NCBI GenBank assembly: GCA_036320915.1
Contig: JAXBDG010000003.1
Span: 744,001 to 808,000, forward strand
Source: Linnemannia elongata
Taxonomy: Eukaryota > Mortierellomycota > Mortierellomycetes > Mortierellales > Mortierellaceae
Reading direction: 5' to 3'
DNA length: 64,000 nt
Shown here: one piece after another, positions 25,673 to 37,608 of the stretch
How the letters are laid out: the number at the start of each line of letters is the position of its first letter
How positions within the stretch are numbered: position 1 is the first letter of the stretch
The notes under the pieces: model-generated
What the model was told of the DNA's origin: nothing
Database searches by the model: none
Seen by the model: the letters and a program-made list of their open reading frames with translations, nothing else
Program-made: the position numbers and the translations under genes

Positions 25673-25848
25673 GCAAAGCAAAGAGAAAGAAAAGACTAGG
25701 GAAAGATCGATAAGGACCATGAGGGATATCCGTTGAGTCAAGCCTACAGCCACATGCATTATGCAAGGTTTCTTCTGGCGGAAGCGAAAAAGAGGAAGGG
25801 TGTTCTCTCTTTGTCGGATCACAGAAAAGAAAAAAAATCTTTGAACAC

Positions 25849-25850
<2 letters not shown>

Positions 25851-25880
<30 letters not shown>
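25851..25880 (+). repeat. A homopolymer, 30 bases
   Basis: A second long A run, about 180 bases after the first, both in the same non-coding stretch. Confidence 0.9.
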
Positions 25881-25882
<2 letters not shown>

Positions 25883-25975
25883 GTGAGAGCGCTTTACATT
25901 GTACTTTTTAGCCGCTACTCCTTCAACATGACATGGTTGACACGGACCAAAAGATGCAGGAACGAGATGAAGTGT

Positions 25976-25981
25976 TTTATT
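25976..25981 (-). terminator. candidate polyadenylation signal of threonine aldolase
   Basis: TTTATT on + (AATAAA on -) lies about 190 bases beyond the stop codon. Other T-rich runs lie nearer, so the true site is uncertain. Confidence 0.35.
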
Positions 25982-26172
25982 TTTTATTATGAAGATAGAG
26001 AACGACCAAAAGATAGGTCTTTTTTTTTTAGTGACACATAGGAAAAAAAAATGCTACAACGTGAACATCAGGTGTTATGAAGGGTATTGCGTACAGTCGT
26101 TACTAGATGTGTTTTTCTCTTAGTTTTTATGGATGAAGATTTTTTTTTTTTTTTTAATGTGGTTAAAAGTTA

Positions 26173-28293
26173 TTATGCTTCGCGGTTCAGAAAGCTACCC
26201 CACCGCACAATCCGAACACTGGCACGCTTGAAGGCTTTGCTGGCGGGGTTATGGGCTAGGCGATACTGGATCTTGTTGACTTTCTTCTTGTCACCCGTCG
26301 ACACGGCAGTTTGGGGCCGCTGTGAGTCTGCTGCAGCCAACTGTTCTACTACTGCACGTGCCTCCAACTCTTCAAGGTCTAGAGACTGTGTTGTCCGGAT
26401 CATCCTAGATGAGGGGACTTGATCATCTCCACAATGGCTCTCGTCGTCCTCCAACAGGTTCTCGCTACAGCTCTTGCGCATACCGAATGCTTGCTCGGCC
26501 TCGCGGACTCTGGCCTTCATCCGCTCGGGTTCATAGTAGGCACTCATCGGCCGTGGTGTCGAGCGGCGGGACGAAGGCTGGTAGGGTTCAGTGGTATCAA
26601 GGGTAGACCGGGGCAAGACATCATCTTCTGCATCTGAGTCGCTAGACTCCTTCTCAGGCTGCTGATTCACTTCTGAAGATCGGTCTTTGGGGAGGGTCTG
26701 GATCTGTCCGAGAATAGGGCTGTCAGGGGAGAGAGGGGGAGAAGGGGGACCCATCTTGTCGTTGTGTTCGTCGTTGTAGATGCTATGTGGTTGCTCTAGC
26801 ATTGACGTCTTGATGAGATCGACATTGACCTTCATACGAGGGGAGTGGGCCATCTTGCGGAGGACCTCAATAAACTGTTGGACTGCCTCATCAGAGATTT
26901 GGTAATGCAAAACCACACGCGCTTGACAACCACTACCGCTAATCTTAATCCCTTCCTTAGCAAGCTCAACAATCAAGTCGTCGACCGTAAAACCCGCATT
27001 CGTTGTATCAACCCAGACCATGTTGGTGTCTACAGGGTTAGTGATTTGACATCCGACTTGGAGGAAGACTCGCTCGAGCCATTTTGCACGACGATGAGTG
27101 TCCTCCATCGTGGGCCAGTTGTTCTTGATACCCCAGAGGGCGGCCTCAGCCAGAAGACCAGCCTGTCTCCAGCCACCACCGAAAAGCAGACGGAAATGTC
27201 TAGCCTTCTTGATTGTCATCTCGCTGCCGACTAGGATCGAACCAATGGGGGCACCAATGCCTTTTGAAAGACAGAGAGAGACAGTGTCAAAGTGACTGCA
27301 GTACTCCTTCATCGAGATGCCAGTGGCAATGCTGGCGTGCCAGAGACGAGCACCGTCGAGATGAAGCTTAATGCCGTGCTCCTTTGTAAGGATACGGATC
27401 CGCTCCATCTCTTCAATGGGCATGATGGTGCCGTTGAGGGTATTCTCTAGCGAGATGACTCGCGTGGGGGCATAGTGGACATCGACATCGAGAACCAGTC
27501 TTGAAGCGACATCCTCAGCAGTGAGGTACTTGTTATTCGAGGGCATGATGGGGTAGACGGCAGCTTGTGAGTGGAAGGAGATGCCACCGGCTTCGTAATT
27601 GAAGACGTGGGATCGAATATCAACCATCGCTGACTGTGGTGGGTTGCACAGGTGTACACGGTGAGCCAATTGGTTTGTCTAGATGAGCATGTGGTTATTC
27701 ATGTAGGGTTCGATAGCCAGGGCAAAAAGAGATGTAGAGATGTCTTAGGAAAAGAGCTGTTGTCATAGTTATACCCTTGCATATTTTTCATTGTTGTGGT
27801 TTAGTGTTTTTAGTGTGCTTACCATAGTGCCAGATGAGCAGAAGAGAGCAGCCTCATGGCCACATAGTGTAGCCACATATCGTTCGAGCTTTTTGACCGA
27901 GTCGTCCTCGTTATAGACATCGTCCCCAAGAGAAGTCTTCATCATCGCTGCAAACATTTCAGGTGTCGGCGCAGTAGCTATCGTCATTATCCAGGCACAA
28001 AAGCATTAAGCAAGACAAAATGAAAAAAAAGGAAGCAGAAAAAAAATAAAAAGTTAGTAACAAAGTCAACAACAAACACAAAGAAAAACCAGATCTCGGT
28101 CGCATTGTAACTCGTACGACCACTCAAAGGCAATTAAGCACAAACCACAATGCGTAGAAACCATGTGTTGCAATTAAGTTGTCTGAGTGAGCCTTTTTTT
28201 TTGTTCCATCCTTCATAATGCTTTACTCTACTCACCAGTGTCGCTCCGGAAGTCAGAGTAGGGCAGAGGATTGACCGATTTTGATCCCGTCAT
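26173..28293 (-). CDS. GLY1: L-threonine/allo-threonine aldolase with long C-terminal extension
   Basis: Exons from the right: 28236-28293, 27823-27977 and 26173-27678, giving 572 residues, against about 340-390 for typical family members. This is a PLP enzyme that cleaves threonine to glycine and acetaldehyde. Signatures are SDFRSDT near the start, PTPEMFAAMM, SLGDDVYNED, LHLDGARLWHA and the Schiff-base Lys near residue 209 in LSKGIGAP. The aldolase fold ends near residue 355. The remaining ~215 residues read on in the same exon and appear disordered: Ser/Pro/Asp/Glu-rich, with likely phosphosites and a basic final ~40 residues (KKKVNKIQYRLAHN ... RASVRIVRW). The short first exon supplies the conserved start. 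The role of the tail is unknown; localisation or regulation is possible. Confidence 0.92.
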
Positions 28294-29303
28294 GTTGGGG
28301 GAGGTGTATTGTAGAGTTGTACGAATGTGTATAATTGGAGAAAAGGCGTCAAAGTCGAGGAAAGAGACGAGGAGAGAAGGGGGGTCCTGGGCAATATCGA
28401 ATAATGAGGAGGTTTATAAAAAGCGAGGAGAAGTGTTACGGAGGAGGGGTGAAAAGGACGGGGGCGATATGAAATGAGAATGACAAGTATGATCAATGGA
28501 AAAAGGAAAAAAGCTGGAAGAAAGGATGAGAAGGGTCGAGGCCAATTATAAGTTATTAACGGAAAAGGGGCCAGGATAAAGGATGGAGGAGGGCTGTAGA
28601 GATAATTATTCAGCACGACAGGATGCGGGAGGCGTGAAGAGAGGGGGGAAGGAGAAGGGGCGAAGGAAAGAAGAGGATGGTGGATCGGTAGTGCGTAGTA
28701 GACGAAGAAGAAGAGAAGAAGGATGGACAGTAGTATATAAATAAAAAAAACGAGGCGACAATGGGGTATAGGAGGCTATTGAGCCAGGATGGATAATGGA
28801 GCACAAGAGTGAAAAGAGAGAGAAGGAGACGGTTCAGGGCGAGCTGAGCCAACACGCAAAGTAATGAGAAAAAGGGGGATGTGAAAAAAAGTAAGAAGAG
28901 AAAAAAGAGAGTGGGTGAGATTGGGCAATATATAGAAGGAAAAAGAAAGAGCAACCGTGTTTTTGATAGTTTTGGATATCCTTGGCCGGGAAATTAAAAG
29001 ACAATAAACAGCAATGGGCCGTGTTAGAGAAATTGGAGTGGATGCAATGCTGTGCGAAAGAAAGAAAAAAAGTAAGAGAAAAAGTGAAGGAGGCGATCGA
29101 TAGCAATTAAAAGGGAAAAGAGGGTAACGCACGAGGATTATATAGAAACAAACAAAAGGTGAAACGAAAAAGGTGGGAGTTATCTACAGGGTAGGGTAAA
29201 AGGAATAAACACAAGGGGGAGGGATGAGGGAGGGCTAGGTTATGGAGTAGGCGAAGACGGAACAAGGTTTCTGTCAATGTTGGAATGAGGAGTGGAGGTG
29301 TTG

Positions 29304-29340
<37 letters not shown>
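29304..29340 (+). repeat. A homopolymer, 37 bases
   Basis: The longest homopolymer in the window, within the A/G-rich stretch upstream of the threonine aldolase. Confidence 0.9.
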
Positions 29341-29341
<1 letters not shown>

Positions 29342-30657
29342 CACGTTAAGGACGGGTGTTTTTTCTGGGTGCTGTTGAATGTTGGAAGAAGAAGAAAAAG
29401 GTGGGAGAAGGTGCGCGGTATTTAAAAGGAACGAGGAATAAGGATGATTGATTTAGTCTTGCTTCTGCACCGCAAAATAAGTAAAAGGGGGTCAGGGAGA
29501 CACTGGATGGATGTTGTCGAGAGGAGAAAGAGAGAAATAAGAGGCAATAGTGAATAGATAGATGACAGATGGAGATTGATTGGTACTGAGAAAAGGAGAG
29601 TGAACTAAAGGAGAGAGAAAGAGAGAACGACGAGTTAGACGAGAGAAGGAAGATGGAAGGTGGATACGAGAAAGACGACGGTGAGAGAGAAAGAGAAGGG
29701 GGGTGTTGATATTGAAGAGAGATGAGAGAATGATAGAAACGAGAAAAGAGAGACGAAGAAACAGAAAGGCGACGGTGAGAGGTGTGTAGAATGGCGAAAA
29801 AAAAGAGGGGGGTGTGTTGATGTCCATCCCGTCCTCTTATACGTCAAAGGTCATTAAGGCGATCAACGGGCGGCCCATTCTTTACTTCCCTTAGAGTACT
29901 CTTTCCATTCGCGAGTTATTGCTCGTGCTGTTTGCATTGGATGGATAATTGCGCCCGCGGTGAGGATTGGCTACTAAAAGGGAGGGAAGGGAAAAGAGAA
30001 GGGGATATCTCTACTTCACTTCTCCCTTTAGTTGAATCGACATATTGCACACAACAAAAGTAACTGACTGAGGCCGAGGGGGATAGCTGCATACATGAAT
30101 ACATACATGTCGCATCCGCCCATGTCAACAAAAAAAAATAAGCAGCATCAACAGACAATACACAAAAGGTACCTTCCCCATCCCAGTGGCATCCGTCGTA
30201 CCCTCGCCTTTGTCTCTCTATTTTTCACCCTTTTGTTCCTTCTCTATGCTCATTCTCGGTACCCAGTTGGCCACCAGCATGGGCATCGCATTAGGGGGAT
30301 GGAGACAAGCGAGGAAGAAAAGGTGACAAGACACGAAAAAAGGGTGACAAGTAAAGTAAAGAAACGGGGAACAGCAAAGTACTGTAATTAGAAAAAGGCA
30401 AAAGGACCAAAGGCATCGAATGGCCAATTGCCGATAATGGAGAAGTAAATGATGGCATGTTCAATAGCCACAAGAATAGCATGTACGATAGTCTCCGTCT
30501 CCATGGTGCACCTCCTCTTTTACTCTTCCTCTTCGACAGTTATCAATTGTTGCGCCGTATCTCAACGAAGAATTTGTATATTGCCAATGGGTCTATGTGT
30601 GCGGTTGAACCAGTATTCTTATTTCAATTGAATAAAAAATTTGAGTGAATGAATCGC

Positions 30658-30675
30658 GGGGGGGGGGGGGGGGGG
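30658..30675 (+). repeat. G homopolymer, 18 bases
   Basis: An uninterrupted G run in non-coding DNA, able in principle to form G-quadruplex-like structure. Confidence 0.9.
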
Positions 30676-32398
30676 AAGACCCAGCCACGGACAATAAACA
30701 AGGCACAAAGGAAGCAAGAGAGAGTAATGCCCTCAGTGCGAAGCGAAGTGAACGAGAGAACAACGAGAGCAAGCGAGAATTAGGAGTGAGCGAGCGAGAG
30801 AGAGAGAGGCAAGAGAGAGAGGCGCGAGAGAAGAAAAAAAAAACAAGGGAGGGGGAGTGAATGAGGAAAAAGAATAAGAGAGGGAGTGAATGGGTTCAAT
30901 TGAATAGGATGGGTTGGATTGGTTTATTCAATCATGGCCTATCCGTTCTGTTGTCAGTGGATAACAAAAAAGATCAAGGGGTGAAAGAGAAAAAGAGTAC
31001 AGTCGAGCGAACATACAAAACAAACAAGCAGGCCAACAAGCATCTGTCCAACCAACCAACCATGTCAACATACAGTACAAAACAGACGTACTACTACAGC
31101 AGCACCTCCAACCCGCATCCACAGACTCTCCTCGCAAACCAAGGATGCGGCCGCCTTTGCCTCTGACTTCACTCGCTCACCCTCTTCGCGCGCGCACCAG
31201 CCCATCCTTTTCCCCTCCTCCCTCTTTTTTTTTTCTCTCTCTCTCTCAGCCAGCGTATCTCAGGAGTTCCCCCTTCTGTTTTTTGCTGCACCTAACCATC
31301 TCCAACTAGACTCTCTCTTTGTCCTCGCTCTCTCTCCCTCTCTTTTCTTTTCTCGCCCTTGACAGGGATCCTACATATTGCTCGTAAGTTTTTGGGGGGC
31401 AAAAAAGAGGGGGGTGAATCACAAGTAAAAGGGCCAAGACAGGTGGAGAAGGTGAAGAGGCAAAAATACCGGGTCTGCCGGAGTGGTCTGTCGCGACGAT
31501 CGCTCCATCCTTTTCCCTTGCTGCTTGCGAGTGCACCTATAGGTCTCCATCTTGGCTGTGAGAAAGACAATAGAGATAGAGAGAGAGGCCATTGGTGACC
31601 TCAACCCACAGGTAACAACATGCTCGCCCTTGTTCAGATAACTTTTGCGATACCAAATGAACGAAATAAAATGGGTACCATCTTGTGTGTGTGTGTGTTT
31701 GTTATCAACATTCCTCGCCCTCGCGTTGCACAGAACACAATAGTTTGCGTGTTTTTGCATATAAAAGTAAGAAAACACCAACGTGCCAGGCGACTTCATT
31801 ATTTACTGCCATTTCTCAGCGCGAGAATTGAGACACAGCGCATCGGACGAACACAGCAAACAATAGGAAGGATAATGATAAATATAAAAGTCTTGGACAC
31901 TACAAGGTGTACAGCATTTTTTCAGAGTCTCAATTACTGCTTTGTATCAAGAAGAAAATCGCGAAATGTTTAGAACCTCAGGCAAAGGAGATAGATGGAA
32001 ATAGAGCCTGATGGCATTTAGGGGCATATCCAGAGCGAAAGGAGAGCTAGGACAGAAGAAGGAGAAGAAAAGTTAGGAGGGAGGCAACGACGAGGAGCAG
32101 GTAGGAGGAGTAGGAGGGTAATCGAGAGAAGAAAGGGCGGAAGAAGAGAGGAGACGGCGACCCTCAAAAGAACAAGGAGGGGTCCCGACCAAAGGAGGAA
32201 CGGATGGACGGACGAACAAACACACACGAAAGAGTCATTCATACTCCCCCATCGCGTTCACAAAGAATACGAACGACGACAGCGATTTTGTGGACTTGTT
32301 TACTCATCTGACCTATACAACGCGCGCCATATATTTGCAAGAAAAAGAAGGAGAGGAGGTGATAAAAGAAGAGAAGGAGGATGAGCGAAGGTTACTTT

Positions 32399-32446
<48 letters not shown>
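32399..32446 (+). repeat. (GTT)n trinucleotide repeat
   Basis: About 16 uninterrupted GTT units followed by a single GTC variant. It lies in the gene-poor region. Confidence 0.95.
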
Positions 32447-32447
<1 letters not shown>

Positions 32448-34972
32448 CGTTGATTCTTTTGTTTGCTTTCAGCGGCGTTTGTTACCGTAGGGAGGTAGGT
32501 CTTTTGAAAGAGTCCAGGGCGTCTCCAACGACACGATCAACAGACAAGCAGGCAAGCATCGACGAAAATGAACGATAAACAGGGGGCAGACGGGAGGAAG
32601 AAGAAGAGGAGGAGAAAGATTCAGGCGGAGTAAGAATTGCGAGTCAGACAAATCCGAATTGTGATTGATTTGATCAAAGATCAAAATGAGCTGCGTCTGT
32701 CTTTCCCGCGAACATGACGCGACTCACTTTACGTCTCAGTAGTGATACTTTACTGTAGCTAAACAAGAACGCGCCTCGCTCGCGTTTTCTTATTCGTGCA
32801 GCACCGTCTTTTTTCACTCTCTCACTCTCTCTTTTTTTCCCTCCCATTCTCGTTGTCTTATTCGCCTTGTATTTTTTACTCCCACATGTCCAATCCAAGG
32901 TCATTCCAAGAAAGCATGAGCGGAGAGGCATATTTGGCTACTGTTACATTGATTTTTTCTTTCTTGCCTTCGGCGCGCATATCGCCTCTTTCGCCCCTCG
33001 AGAAAAAAGACAGGATAGGCTTGCATGGCCAAAAGGCCGTACCTTCCTCCCTGTCTACTTACCTACCTACCCGCCTAGCCCACTGCCACCACCACTACCA
33101 CCACCACCGCCGTCACCCCATCTCCTTTCCCCTGTGGCTGCAGCAAGGCAGAAGAAGGGAGGGTTGGTTCTCTCTCTTGAAAGATTTGTCATGCAAGCAA
33201 GCTATCCAACAACACAATATCTCCTTCTTTCCTTTCCTTTGCCCCCTCGTTTGTCCTCCTCCCTCTCCCCTCATCCCCCCTTCTGCCCCCTGTTCTTCCT
33301 TTTTGTTTCCGACAAAAGGGCTGGTTGAAAGGTCAACAAGTATGAGAGGAGCTCGTTCAGTTTGGTTTTTTTTCTTGCTACCTCCTCCCCTCGCCCTGAA
33401 CTGTGTGTGACACTGATAATCTACCCAAACATAACCTCGTCCTATCTCTCCCCCTCCCGTTGGATCGGGAACTCGGTTTTTGTTGATCCAGTGGCAATGC
33501 GAAAAATCACAGCAACATGACCTAGCTTACTTGTTGACAGGCAAAGACTCCTCCACAGACACACACCACAGCACAGTAGTAACGAGCCTGCTCCTTTGTT
33601 CGACTTTGTCGCGATTTTACAAAATCGAGTATAAAAAAAACGTTGATCTGCACCTTGATCCTTTATGCACGCACATTCAACAGTAGCGCACTTCAGCCGT
33701 GATGATCCCCCCTTCCCTCTTTCTTGTCTTCAATGTCAGGCGTCATACATGCGCAGTTCAGTATTTCGCATCGCGTTTTCCCTCTGCGCTGAATCAGAGG
33801 GAAGAAGAACGACAAAAAGGCGAAGTCAGTTGAAGTGACCCTTTTTCCTTTTCTCTCCCCTTCTAGGTCATGTTGATGGGTCAGGCCTTTCTGTGGGTGA
33901 GTGGGATGTGGCGATCTGTCGAGGAATAGGATGATTACGATGAGCCGTAACCCGCTCCTTCTTCTTCGCTTTAACAACCACACACATATACACACACGAC
34001 GCGCGTAATTTTTCTTGATAGAACAGGAGCTTTATTGACCACAAGGTATAACACCATAGATGTCATAGGAGTATAGGAGGAGGTGGGATAGGAGTGGGGT
34101 GGCTCTGAAATAAAGGATTTGTTCTCCCCTTGACGCGTTTTTTTTAACTCCTTTCAACCCACTCCTAGAAGGGCTCCATGTTGAAGGGGCGAGACACAGG
34201 GAGAGGAATATTGGGCAGCGGAGAGAAGGAGGTGAAGGAGTCCGGCATTTATGTATCGATCGCGTCTTTGTTTCTCACTCCCTACTCATAAACATGCTTC
34301 GGGGGCAACGTGAGACCAAGGCTAGGCCAGGAGCCTTCTTTTGTTTGTTTGTTGTGCGTGTGAGTTGATTCTTCAAACGCGAATACAAAGGAAGACGATC
34401 CCCTCATTTTGTTCGACGCATGATTGATTCCGCATCCCATTTCGACCTTTATTCTCCCAGTTCAGAGAGCAATATTAATAAATACTATTTACGATCATCA
34501 CACCAAACCGCATAGTAACAATAAACGGGTTCGACAAAAGACAAAAAAAGAAGCAAAAACATGTCGCATGGTTGGAACGGGCCACCTTGGGAGCATTGCA
34601 ATTCTCAATTGCCTCCTGCGTGCCTCTCCTGTCTTCCCTCACTTTGCGTGAACTATTTTCCTTGACTGGCTGAGAGCGCGTCCGCCGTCATTGTGGGGTG
34701 AGGAAGGGGAGAGGACGGTACAATTAGTCTCTCATACATTTGGTTGTTCTTGTCCGTTTTGGTTGATTTGTTTCCGCATCTTTAATCATTATGCAGCTCT
34801 GCTCGCCAATTGTAGCCGGTGGAGAGCCGATGGAAAGGGGAGAGGGGCAAGTTGCCATCCGGCATGAACACAGGAGTTTCTTCCTCTCTCGCTTTTCACT
34901 CTCCCACTTTTGTGCTCTCATTTATTTTTTCTTCTTTCTTTTCACCATTGTTCAACAAGAGAGGAGCAAGAG

Positions 34973-34975
<3 letters not shown>

Positions 34976-35013
<38 letters not shown>
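34976..35013 (+). repeat. (GA)n microsatellite
   Basis: A GA run of 38 bases, followed about 150 bases later by a CT run of opposite polarity. Confidence 0.95.
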
Positions 35014-35019
<6 letters not shown>

Positions 35020-35163
35020 TTGATCATGGCATTTGGATTTAGATGCAAATGCACGGTTATTGGTTTTGCATCAGAGAAACAACAGACGGAGAGACAAACC
35101 CCATGGATCTGCATTTTGTGCCCTGCAGTCTCTCCCTTCATCAGCCCTGTCCTCTTTACTCCT

Positions 35164-35164
<1 letters not shown>

Positions 35165-35189
<25 letters not shown>
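35165..35189 (+). repeat. (CT)n microsatellite
   Basis: A 25-base CT run within a larger pyrimidine-rich tract. Confidence 0.9.
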
Positions 35190-35195
<6 letters not shown>

Positions 35196-36472
35196 TCCCT
35201 TCTCTTTCTTACTTCTGCCTCTTGCTTTTCTCGTTTGACTATTTCTTTCATATCCGTGATCTATTTTTGGGGTTACTTCTGCTTGTTATCTCTTTTCTCC
35301 TCCCTTGCCTTTGCCGGTATTAGGTGGGTGATAGTATCCACGTCAACGATGGTACATTAGCGAGGGTCCCTAATTTAACAACGTTACCCATGTCCCTCCA
35401 TCTTTCATTTCTCAAAGGGCTAACTAGCTACATTGCATAATGTATTATCATTTTCCCCTTCGCCACCATTTCTCCTTATTCGCTAGCAAAAGTGCTTCCC
35501 TTCCTCCTCATTCTTAACTCGCCTTCCCCTTCCTCTTTCCCCTTTCTCCTTGCATCATTGACTTCAAAATGGATACATTATCCGTACCGTACCTTTAAAA
35601 AGTAAAGGAAGGCATGCGTTAAATTATTCAGGAACCGAAAGGGCAGGCAGGTAGACAGGGAGGCAGGCGGGCATCACCGGCCGTCTCCTAGAAAACCAGG
35701 AACCAACTACACCGAGCATCTCACATTTCTCGATTATTTTTTTCAGGAGATATGAGATATGATGGCGATGAAGGCAATCAATACTTGGGGCCTGAAAATG
35801 TAAGGAGAGAGGAGGGAGGAAAGAGCTTTCAAGGATCAAGGGACGTTTTTTAAGGAACGCCACCTCCTCATACTCCTTGTATTCCAAAATAGACATATCG
35901 CTTTAGAGCTGGAATAAGGGACGGTGAGAGATGGCGGAGGAGAGACACAATTGCATAGTAGAAGTGAAGGATTAGGAGGCGAGATAATAATAACCCCAGT
36001 GAAGGTGTATGATATTGACACGAAAGTAAGGTACCAGGATGGAATCCATTGGGGCTCCGGATATTTCAAGGGGCGCAGTGAGGGATGAATTAGTACAGTA
36101 GTGCCCTGGAGAGGAGGAGGGAGTTGATGAATGGGGCTCAATGTGGTTCCTGGACATTCCTCAATAACAAGAAACTAAAGCTAAGGAAACGGGGGTAGCA
36201 TTATTCGTTTCAACATGTCGATGTCCGTAAACAAGCCATCGAAGAATTTAGTACATAGCCATATATTCCCATCCCCAGATGAGCCCTAAAAGAAACAAAC
36301 CACGGTCAATTGAAGGTTGTTTTTTTTGCCCTTCTGAGGTGGTTATACGTCCCTTTTTTTCTTCTGCATCCTAGTTTCGTTCAGGTACGTATTTCCAGGT
36401 TTCTTTTACGCGTCCAGCCCTTTTTCGGTCCAAGAGGTCACAGAGTTGAAATTGCTGGAGTTTTTATTGGCT

Positions 36473-36478
36473 GAGTAT
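36473..36478 (-). terminator. AATAAA signal of the Rdx gene
   Basis: TTTATT on + (AATAAA on -) lies about 28 bases beyond the stop codon. Confidence 0.5.
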
Positions 36479-36505
36479 CGAGGGACAGATGAAAGGAAGG
36501 AGTGC

Positions 36506-37294
36506 TCACAAGCACGTCTTGCACTCCTTATCGTGGACGGTAGAGTCTTCATCGTCCTCGTCCACTTGTGCCGTAACCGCTGATCCTGATGTGGCTGGTA
36601 CAGGTGTCGCTGTTACTGCTTCAGCCTTCTTTGTCTCCTCATTTCCTTGTGCCGCCTCTAACGCTCCTGCTGGTGTAGCTGCTGCCGGTTCTGCAGACTT
36701 GACTTTACTATCGCTATGACCAAGTCCCATCTCAGGCGCAATAACTGTCCGAACCAATTGCTTGACCTCCTTCATCTCTGGGAACCGACCATGGTCCTTG
36801 CGATCAAACACTACATCTAATAAAAGAAAGGCACACAATGTGAAAATGGTTAGAACCCACGATCTTCTCCTATCAAGATCTTCTCGACACCGCCAACGAC
36901 AATAATATGTGGTGCTACGCTCTATAAAGCGGGTTGTTCTACCTCCATTGACTCGCACAATGAAGGTTGCGCTCTTTCCAGGAATCAACGCCAGTTCTCC
37001 GATAGTGTTTCCAAAAGTTAGCAGCAGCTCCTGAGCCATCCATCCCGCACGAAGGTGCCTATTTTTTGGCCCATGAGATAGAGAGAAGAGGAGACAAGAT
37101 AGTAAGTAGCTGATAGCTGGGGTTTATTGATCCATGTAAGGTGTATCCACAGTAAAGTCCAATGAATGTGCAGCAGTTTCGCTCTCCGTCTCTTTCATTC
37201 CATTCTATCGTTTCCATGTCACCTTGTTACGGTACCATTTGCATCCTGTGCAGAACTCGATTTCGACTCTTGGGTGGCGGATTTCAATGGCCAT
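36506..37294 (-). CDS. Rdx/SelW-family thioredoxin-like protein with C-terminal CxxC tail
   Basis: Exons from the right: 37236-37294, 36943-37058 and 36506-36816, giving 161 residues. The first exon supplies a short beta strand and the redox motif CTGC at residues 15-18, with Cys in both places and no Sec codon. It is followed by KWHLRAGWMAQELL, GELALIPG and then DRKDHGRFPEMKEVKQLVR and APEMGLGHSD, all typical of the Rdx (SelT/SelW/SelH) family of thioredoxin-like proteins with presumed redox roles. The domain ends near residue 100. A further ~60-residue Ala/Pro/acidic linker leads to a terminal CKTCL, so a second CxxC (157-160) sits at the very C-terminus. The cellular substrate is unknown. 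Both introns keep frame. Confidence 0.88.
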
Positions 37295-37608
37295 TTTTCC
37301 TGTTAGGTGATATATTTATGTCCTGAGGTGGAAGTAGATGTTTTGAAGTGGTTGGTGTCCTTATGGTGTGATTGCAGGTGAGTTGGAAGGTAGTGTATGT
37401 GTGAGGTGGGAAAGGTTGAGGATAAAGAGAAGAGGAAAAAAGAGAAAAAGAGCGGGCGACAGGTCATGGCCTTTTATCGATTGGGCGGAAAGGTTCTGAG
37501 GATGGTGTCATTCAAAAAAACGCCATCGAGCGAAGTTGCCAAGGTGACTGTCATTCGACATGTGTATAATGAGATAAGTGTACATGAGGTTTTATTCAAT
37601 GAAAGGGT
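37295..37608. other. spacer between the Rdx gene and ILV3
   Basis: A 314-base spacer holding the promoter of the Rdx gene and the ILV3 3' end. No gene is seen. Confidence 0.8.
37591..37596 (-). terminator. AATAAA-like signal of ILV3
   Basis: TTTATT on + lies only 12 bases beyond the ILV3 stop codon, implying a very short 3' UTR. Confidence 0.5.

Larger units (their letters stand above)
23237..26172. other. 2.9 kb region without a recognised gene
   Basis: I see no conserved coding sequence or RNA gene. It includes the NAA15 upstream region, a TTTG repeat near 23958-23983, a C/T-rich + tract at 24560-24790 that looks like a gene leader but leads to no clear gene, two A homopolymers, and the 3' flank of the threonine aldolase. 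Open frames here are low-complexity Phe/Leu or Ser/Pro. Confidence 0.55.
28294..36505. other. 8.2 kb region without a recognised gene
   Basis: I found no conserved protein, tRNA, rRNA or mobile element. Composition is strongly strand-biased. From 28300 to about 29820 the + strand is A/G-rich, which fits a very long pyrimidine-rich leader or promoter for the threonine aldolase on -. C/T-rich + tracts at 31195-31365, 32800-33300 and 35160-35555 resemble gene leaders without clear genes. Homopolymers and GA, CT and GTT microsatellites are frequent. Minor candidates are a 34-codon frame at 31061 and an ATG frame of 174 codons at 32886-33410 that is mostly low complexity. I would not call either a gene. 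Confidence 0.5.

Noticed and set aside
25639..25880. Two long A runs as possible retroposon tails
   Set aside because: No target-site duplication or retroelement sequence was found next to either run, and similar homopolymers occur throughout the non-coding DNA.
27695..27720. GGTTCGA sequence resembling a tRNA B box
   Set aside because: It lies inside a threonine aldolase intron. The flanks do not pair into an acceptor or T-arm, and no A box was found at the right distance.
35624..36157. overlapping - frames, one with an acidic start (MSILEYKEYEEV)
   Set aside because: Short, no conserved motif, and several competing frames. Kept only as part of the unexplained region.
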